From the NCBI GenBank assembly GCA_900547565.1, contig URHI01000052.1:1-12653 (forward strand): DNA of 12,653 bases, given 5' to 3'. The notes under the pieces were generated by a model. That model was not told where the DNA came from. It searched no databases and saw only the letters and a program-made list of their open reading frames with translations. Every line of letters begins with the position of its first letter. The first letter of the stretch is position 1. Of the stretch, positions 6,176 to 10,017 are shown piece after piece. The position numbers were made by a program, and so were the translations under genes. This DNA comes from an uncultured Eubacteriales bacterium. GTDB lineage: Bacteria; Bacillota; Clostridia; Oscillospirales; CAG-272.

Positions 6176-7534
6176 TCAGAAGTCGTACAGCTGCGGGTGC
6201 CTTTTGAAAATGAAGTCATGCCGCTCCGGCTCGGCGGGAGGGGCGGCGCGACTCATAACTGCATATCGCAGCGCCTCGGGTGCATGTGTAAGCGCGTGCG
6301 GCTCGGAGGCGGCATCCTCGGGACGGTGCGGATCACACAAAAGTCCCGTCATGGAGTTTATCAGCACCTCGCACGAGACGTGAATGTGCAGCCTCCCCGC
6401 CAGATACTCGCGGACCGCCCGCCAGCCCGGTATCCGCCGGTCATCTGCGGGACGCATGGGCGGCAGCCCACAGTCGGCACCGGCAGACGTCATGATCTCA
6501 TAACCCGAAAGCCCGCTGTCCTGGCGGCGGTTCCACAGATCAGGCGACGCTACGATATATTCGCATCCCTCACACAGCGGAGCTACCGCCAGCGCCGCCC
6601 GGCTCAGCGTCAGGTCGGGGCGGCACAGTTCGCGCATGACCCACAGTCCGCCGTCCGGGTCAACACCGCAGACAAGCAGTGCCAGCATGTCGAAGCCATA
6701 GTCCATTGCGGCAAAGCGCCTTAAGTTATTTGGGATAACCACTCCATAAACGGAGTCCACTCCATAAACGGAGTCCACTCCATTTATAGAGCCCGCCCCG
6801 TCTCCGGGACTGCCGTAAACATGGAGTCTGGCATCGAATTCGCTGAAAAACTGCCCTTCGAACACATCCCACCGGCCGTACAGCCAGGCGTCGCGCAGGC
6901 GCGGCGGAAGGCTTTCCAGCGACGAAACATAATCGGGGTCGGCGGCAAGCAATACCGGATTGTCGTATACCAACGCAGGAATGAAGCCGTAATCTCCGGG
7001 GCGTTCACCGTCGCGGAATTCGCGGTCGATGAACAACCGCTTGACCCAGGCATGCCCCGGGCCGCCGGGGTTACAGGTCAGATACATGCGCCGGGGACAT
7101 TCGGACGTGCCTCTCAGACAGGCCTTGAAGATCGAAAACTGATATTCGCTCAGCTGCGTTGCCTCGTCGATGGCAATAATGTCGTATTCCTGTCCCTGGT
7201 AGCGAAGTGCGTCGCGGTCGGCGGCGCAATATCCGAGCTGTATTGATCCGCCCCCGCGTACGGTAAGGCGTTTCTCAGCTGAGTCAAAGCTGATCAGTCC
7301 GCCATATTCCCGCAGCAGTGGCTGGACATGGTTGCCCATAAGCTCGGGGTAGCTCCGTCTTACAAGCAGTGCACGCAGCTGCGGATATCGCAGGCACATT
7401 GCGACCAGCTTGCGACGCAATGCCCATGATTTACCGCCGCCCCGAGCACCGCCGTAGGCCGTGTAGCGCGTCCGTGCATCAAAAAACTGTTGCTGACGCG
7501 GTGTCGGGCGGCCGGCAATAGTCAGGCTTGCCAT
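6176..7534 (-). CDS. terL: Phage terminase large subunit (452 aa)
   Basis: TerL is the DNA-packaging motor: an ATPase that pumps DNA through the portal, fused to a nuclease that cuts the concatemer. The N-terminal ATPase shows a Walker A motif GGARGGGKS (residues 28-36), a Walker B IIAIDEAT (119-126) with D123/E124, and the coupling motif TCNPGGPGH (153-161). The nuclease domain has D278 in AMDYG, D332 in SPDLW and a final THAPEALRYAV (416-426), where E420 may replace the usual aspartate. Between the domains (residues 249-266) lies a hexapeptide triplication, SINGVD-SVYGVD-SVYGVV. The start at 7534 overlaps the small-subunit stop by one base (TAATG), so the two are translationally coupled; AAGGACGG serves as ribosome binding site. 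The length is typical for the family and there is no frameshift. Confidence 0.95.
   Translation of the reverse strand: MASLTIAGRPTPRQQQFFDARTRYTAYGGARGGGKSWALRRKLVAMCLRYPQLRALLVRRSYPELMGNHVQPLLREYGGLISFDSAEKRLTVRGGGSIQLGYCAADRDALRYQGQEYDIIAIDEATQLSEYQFSIFKACLRGTSECPRRMYLTCNPGGPGHAWVKRLFIDREFRDGERPGDYGFIPALVYDNPVLLAADPDYVSSLESLPPRLRDAWLYGRWDVFEGQFFSEFDARLHVYGSPGDGAGSINGVDSVYGVDSVYGVVIPNNLRRFAAMDYGFDMLALLVCGVDPDGGLWVMRELCRPDLTLSRAALAVAPLCEGCEYIVASPDLWNRRQDSGLSGYEIMTSAGADCGLPPMRPADDRRIPGWRAVREYLAGRLHIHVSCEVLINSMTGLLCDPHRPEDAASEPHALTHAPEALRYAVMSRAAPPAEPERHDFIFKRHPQLYDF
6741..6794 (-). repeat. 18-bp tandem repeat, three units, in the terL interdomain linker
   Basis: Units lie at 6741-6758, 6759-6776 and 6777-6794. 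The first two are identical (ACTCCATAAACGGAGTCC on the plus strand) and the third is diverged. Each unit is itself an imperfect palindrome, ACTCC/GGAGT around ATAAAC, so the DNA can form hairpins. The array is in frame and adds the hexapeptides SVYGVD to the protein. Confidence 0.9.
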
Positions 7535-7863
7535 TATTCACCGTCCTTCATTACGTCGTGCAGGAAGGTAACCTTGACGGTATCGTCGGCTTTGCCGCTG
7601 TCACCGTATCCGAGCCGGGATTTGAGGTAGCTCATGAGCAGTGAAGGCGACATACCCGAATTGAGTGCCTCGTCCTCAAAAACATCGCGGATCTGTTCGG
7701 CCTGGTCGGGCAGGCTGTCGGTCAGCTCACGCAAACGCTCTGCGGATATGCCGAGATAGCGGCAGAATCCGGCAATGTTGGCCACACGACCGGCGATAGC
7801 ACATTCACCGATATACGCCTCGGCAAGCGTCAGTAGCCGCCCGGACGACGTTATGTTATCCAT
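7534..7863 (-). CDS. Phage terminase small subunit-like protein (109 aa)
   Basis: This is the first gene of the cassette, encoding a small protein directly before and overlapping the large terminase. The start is taken at 7863 (MDNITSSGRLL) with AAAGGAG about 12 bases upstream. The frame remains open up to an ATG at 7951-7953, but that one lacks a ribosome binding site. The segment VANIAGFCRYLGISAERLREL (residues about 27-47) looks like the helix-turn-helix seen in phage DNA-packaging gp3-type small terminases ('va.lc.yLgIsrdtf..l'). The C-terminal part has a helix with ALNSGMSPSLLMSYLKSRLGYGD, reminiscent of the family's 'ga.f.Lkn.fgw.D' end. It is inferred to recognise the packaging site and recruit TerL. 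The identification rests on position, size and the helix-turn-helix-like text. Confidence 0.75.
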   Translation of the reverse strand: MDNITSSGRLLTLAEAYIGECAIAGRVANIAGFCRYLGISAERLRELTDSLPDQAEQIRDVFEDEALNSGMSPSLLMSYLKSRLGYGDSGKADDTVKVTFLHDVMKDGE

Positions 7864-8021
7864 ACATAAAATCAACTCCTTTCCTCTGTGCCACCGCAAT
7901 TCTACCTCACCCCGGCGTGCCAAAAGATGACACACAGTGCCACCCGGTGCCATGAATTGAATATTGTCAGCACAAGGAGGCAGTTTGCGATACCCTCGGG
8001 ACGGAAAATAAGAAATAGGTG
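7864..8021. other. Divergent intergenic region with four TGGCAC repeats
   Basis: This is the start of the 208-base gap between the phage cassette (leftward) and the LysR gene (rightward). On the minus strand the hexamer TGGCAC occurs four times, at plus-strand positions 7888-7893, 7917-7922, 7937-7942 and 7947-7952. The spacings of 29, 20 and 10 bases are close to whole helical turns. They do not fit a sigma-54 promoter, because no TTGC element follows at the right distance. I see no convincing sigma-70 promoter for the phage cassette here, no integrase gene and no clear att repeat. Confidence 0.5.
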
Positions 8022-8064
8022 TAGACTTTCATAATTTAATATGTTATAATGAACCGACAGGAGG
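8022..8064 (+). promoter_or_regulatory. Sigma-70-type promoter and ribosome binding site of the LysR gene
   Basis: A -35 box TAGACT (8022-8027) and a perfect -10 box TATAAT (8045-8050) are separated by exactly 17 bases in an AT-rich stretch. AGGAGG ends at 8064, seven bases before the ATG at 8072. The promoter faces away from the phage cassette, as is usual for a LysR gene divergent from its target. Confidence 0.75.
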
Positions 8065-8071
8065 ACGTCAT

Positions 8072-8995
8072 ATGAATCTGATTTATATGAAATACGCACT
8101 TGAGGTCGCCGAATGCGGTTCGATCAACAAGGCAGCCGAAAAGCTGTACATCGGACAGCCCAACCTGAGCCGGGCGATCAAGGAGCTTGAGGCCTCTCTC
8201 GGCGTATCGATTTTTGAACGTTCGCCGCAGGGCATGAAGCTGACACCCAACGGCGAGAAATTCATCGAATATGCGGGAGCGATACTGCGTCAGGTCGACG
8301 CGGTCGAAACCATGTTCCGCAAGGACACAACTCAAAAAAAACATTTTTCAATATCCGTTCCGCGTGCGAGCTACATCTCGGAGGCGTTTTCCGCTTTTTC
8401 AAACAAGCTCGAAAAAATGCCGGCTGTCGAGGTCTTTTACAAGGAAACCAACTCAATGCGCGCTATCAAGAACATTCTCCAGGAAAATTACAAGCTCGGC
8501 ATTGTGCGCTACGCCGAGAATTACGACAGATATTACAAGCAAATGCTCGAGGATAAGGGCCTCAACTACGAGCTTGTCACCGAATTTCGGTATATTCTCA
8601 TAATGAGTGAAAAGTCCGAGCTTGCATCGCGCGACTGCATAATGTTCTCCGACCTTGCCGAAAAAATTGAAATTGCCCATGCCGACCCCTACGTACCGTC
8701 GCTGCCCATGTCGGAAGTAAAAAAAGATGAGCTGCCTGACATAGCGAGGCGTATTTTTGTGTTTGAGCGGGCAAGCCAATTTGAGCTTTTATCCGACAAT
8801 CCGAACACATTCATGTGGGTATCCAGGGTGCCGGACGTACTGCTTGAGCGGTATGGGCTGGTTCAGCGCACCTGCGAGCAGAACCGCAGAGTGTACAAGG
8901 ATGTTATGATATACCGTAAGGACTATAAGCTGTCCGAGCTGGACAATGAGTTTATAGCCGAGTTGTGCCGGGTGAGAAGAAAACTATTCGGATAA
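8072..8995 (+). CDS. LysR-family transcriptional regulator (307 aa)
   Basis: This is a DNA-binding regulator of the LysR type. The N-terminal winged helix-turn-helix is clear: MKYALEVAECGSINKAAEKL, then YIGQPNLSRAIKELEASLG (helix-turn-helix at residues about 17-40), then FERSPQGMKLTPNGEKF, the classic wing. A linker helix (IEYAGAILRQVDAVETMF) leads to an effector-binding domain of about 210 residues, starting around residue 92 (FSISVPRASYISEAFSAF). The ligand is unknown. The sequence and length (about 300) are standard and no residue looks broken. The gene has its own promoter and terminator, so it is monocistronic. LysR proteins commonly control the divergent neighbour, which here is the phage terminase gene; the alternative targets are genes outside this window. 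Family certain, target uncertain. Confidence 0.93.
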   Translation: MNLIYMKYALEVAECGSINKAAEKLYIGQPNLSRAIKELEASLGVSIFERSPQGMKLTPNGEKFIEYAGAILRQVDAVETMFRKDTTQKKHFSISVPRASYISEAFSAFSNKLEKMPAVEVFYKETNSMRAIKNILQENYKLGIVRYAENYDRYYKQMLEDKGLNYELVTEFRYILIMSEKSELASRDCIMFSDLAEKIEIAHADPYVPSLPMSEVKKDELPDIARRIFVFERASQFELLSDNPNTFMWVSRVPDVLLERYGLVQRTCEQNRRVYKDVMIYRKDYKLSELDNEFIAELCRVRRKLFG

Positions 8996-9006
8996 GCGGT
9001 TATAAG

Positions 9007-9055
9007 CACAAAAAATCACTTTTCTGTATCCTGAACAGTAAAGTGATTTTTTGTG
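9007..9055 (+). terminator. Strong, symmetrical terminator after the LysR gene
   Basis: CACAAAAAATCACTTT (9007-9022) pairs perfectly over 16 bases with AAAGTGATTTTTTGTG (9040-9055). The stem is extended by CTGT/ACAG inside, leaving the loop ATCCTGA. The A-run and T-run lie within the arms, so the hairpin can work on both strands. It begins 11 bases after the LysR stop. Confidence 0.85.
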
Positions 9056-9211
9056 ATAGACAGTCAGTCGGATTTTTTGGGGATTGCAGGGTATAGTTCC
9101 GTGAGGCGACATTTTCATAGTTGCCGCCGGAAAGTATCTTTATTTTGCCATGCACCGGCAACCATTCTTTTACAATCGGTAATGGTTATATCGATAGGTA
9201 CAATACCGATA
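9056..9211. other. Gene-free stretch between LysR and rex with hairpins and a possible gene relic
   Basis: The gap between LysR and rex is 288 bases (8996-9283). After the terminator it holds one hairpin at 9097-9132 (TTCCG and GGCGAC pairing with GTTGCC and CGGAA around an AT-rich loop). A smaller one lies at 9145-9161 (TTGCC/GGCAA). On the minus strand a frame from about 9165 to 9064 is interrupted by one TGA (9115-9117) and ends LYPAIPKKSD just before the terminator. It could be the relic of a small convergent gene, or chance. No known riboswitch was recognised. Confidence 0.35.
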
Positions 9212-9254
9212 TGCGATATTCGCACTTCAAAATAATAAAAAAGTATGTTATAAT
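9212..9254 (+). promoter_or_regulatory. rex promoter with upstream palindrome
   Basis: The -35-like TTCAAA (9226-9231) and perfect -10 TATAAT (9249-9254) have 17-base spacing. Immediately upstream is the perfect palindrome TGCGATATTCGCA (9212-9224), touching the -35 region, a natural operator position. Further upstream is a looser inverted repeat around GGTACAATACC. The palindrome does not match the known Rex box half-site (TTGTGAA/TTGTTAA), so the binding protein is unknown. The ATG at 9284 has AAAGGAGG just before it. Confidence 0.6.
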
Positions 9255-9283
9255 AGCTCCGGAAAGTAAAAAGGAGGTGCAAT

Positions 9284-9901
9284 ATGCTGTCAAAAGCCAC
9301 CATCGGACGACTGCCCGGCTATCTTGAATACATCAACAGCCTGCCGCCGCATACAACCCACATATCCGCAACGACCATAGCGCGCGGACTCAATCTCGGC
9401 GAGGTTCAGGTCAGGAAAGACCTGTCCGCCGTCTGCGGAACCGGCAAGCCGCGCGTCGGCTACAGCGTCGTTGATCTGTCGAACGCGTTGCGCTCGGCGC
9501 TCGGTGCCAATTCGGGATGCGAGGCCGTCATAGTCGGCGCAGGAAAGCTCGGCATGGCACTGCTCGGCTTCGGGGGCTTTGAGGACTATGGCATCTCCAT
9601 TCGCCGTGCCTTTGATAACAACCCGGCCAAGCTATCGTCACAGGTACTTCCGCTCGACAGTCTCACTTCCTACTGCACACTTCATCAGGTGGAAATAGGC
9701 ATAATCACCACGCCGGCCGAGGCTGCGCAGCAGGTCGCCGACCTGCTGGTTAAAAGCGGCGTACGGGCGATATGGTGTTTCTCCGCCGCACGGCTGAGAC
9801 TGCCTCCCGGCATCACCGTGCAGTACGAAAACATGGCGCCGGCGCTGGCGCATCTGTATCACAAAGTAAAAAACAATTCGCATTCAAACCGAGGAGGATA
9901 G
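9284..9901 (+). CDS. rex: Redox-sensing transcriptional repressor Rex (205 aa)
   Basis: Rex senses the NADH/NAD+ ratio: bound to NAD+ it represses fermentation and NADH-consuming genes, and NADH releases it. The N-terminal winged helix domain reads MLSKATIGRLPGYLEYINSL and contains GEVQVRKDLSAV (residues about 39-50), the recognition helix where other Rex proteins have 'QIRKDL'. The Rossmann fold begins with VIVGAGKLGMALL (83-95) and AFDNNP (109-114). GIITTPAEAAQQVADLLVKSG (139-159) and RAIWCFSAARLRLPPGITVQ with YENMA are near-textbook Rex text. Length is slightly shorter than the usual 210-215. The start at 9284 is supported by AAAGGAGG. It lies directly upstream of adhE, a classical Rex target, which supports a local regulatory circuit. 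Identification is very confident. Confidence 0.95.
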   Translation: MLSKATIGRLPGYLEYINSLPPHTTHISATTIARGLNLGEVQVRKDLSAVCGTGKPRVGYSVVDLSNALRSALGANSGCEAVIVGAGKLGMALLGFGGFEDYGISIRRAFDNNPAKLSSQVLPLDSLTSYCTLHQVEIGIITTPAEAAQQVADLLVKSGVRAIWCFSAARLRLPPGITVQYENMAPALAHLYHKVKNNSHSNRGG

Positions 9902-10003
9902 CGTGAAAGTTGCTTTCATCTAAAAGAGAAATATACTTTTTCACGCACGAATTTTACCGAGACAAAATTCACTGATTACTATTTGTGTTGCCGCAAAGCG
10001 GCA
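9901..10003 (+). promoter_or_regulatory. adhE control region: promoter bracketed by inverted repeats
   Basis: Candidate -35 TTGCTT (9910-9915) and -10 TATACT (9932-9937) have 16-base spacing. The perfect inverted repeat GCGTGAAA (9901-9908) / TTTCACGC (9939-9946) encloses exactly this promoter. Its GTGAAA/TTTCAC cores are the half-site letters of Rex operators, although the spacing (30 bases) is far larger than in a standard Rex box. A second perfect inverted repeat, GAATTTT (9949-9955) / AAAATTC (9964-9970), and a third, TGCCGC-AAA-GCGGCA (9989-10003), follow in the leader. The last ends five bases before the GGAG (10008-10011) that serves adhE. Repeats are seen directly; Rex binding is inference. 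Confidence 0.5.
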
Positions 10004-10017
10004 GAATGGAGATTAAC

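Noticed and set aside
6019..6219. 67-codon N-terminal extension of the nozzle-like gene
   Set aside because: It overlaps terL, has basic/cysteine-rich text unlike the rest of the protein and no ribosome binding site, whereas 6018 has AAAGG at eight bases.
7888..7952. Sigma-54 promoter suggested by TGGCAC
   Set aside because: None of the four copies is followed by TTGC at the required spacing, and no sigma-54 activator gene is nearby.
7863..7953. N-terminal extension of the small terminase to the ATG at 7951-7953
   Set aside because: The upstream ATG has no ribosome binding site, and the extension MAPGGTVCHLLARRG is made by the TGGCAC repeats; the start at 7863 has AAAGGAG upstream.
419..7983. 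Shared GGAGGCAG at about 419-426 and 7976-7983 as possible attachment-site repeats around the phage cassette
   Set aside because: The match is only eight bases and one copy is the ribosome binding site of the 68-residue gene, located away from the cassette edge.
9097..9132. Selenocysteine insertion at the TGA at 9115-9117 with a nearby hairpin
   Set aside because: The TGA lies in the loop of the hairpin rather than upstream of it as bacterial SECIS elements require, and the flanking peptide resembles no selenoprotein.
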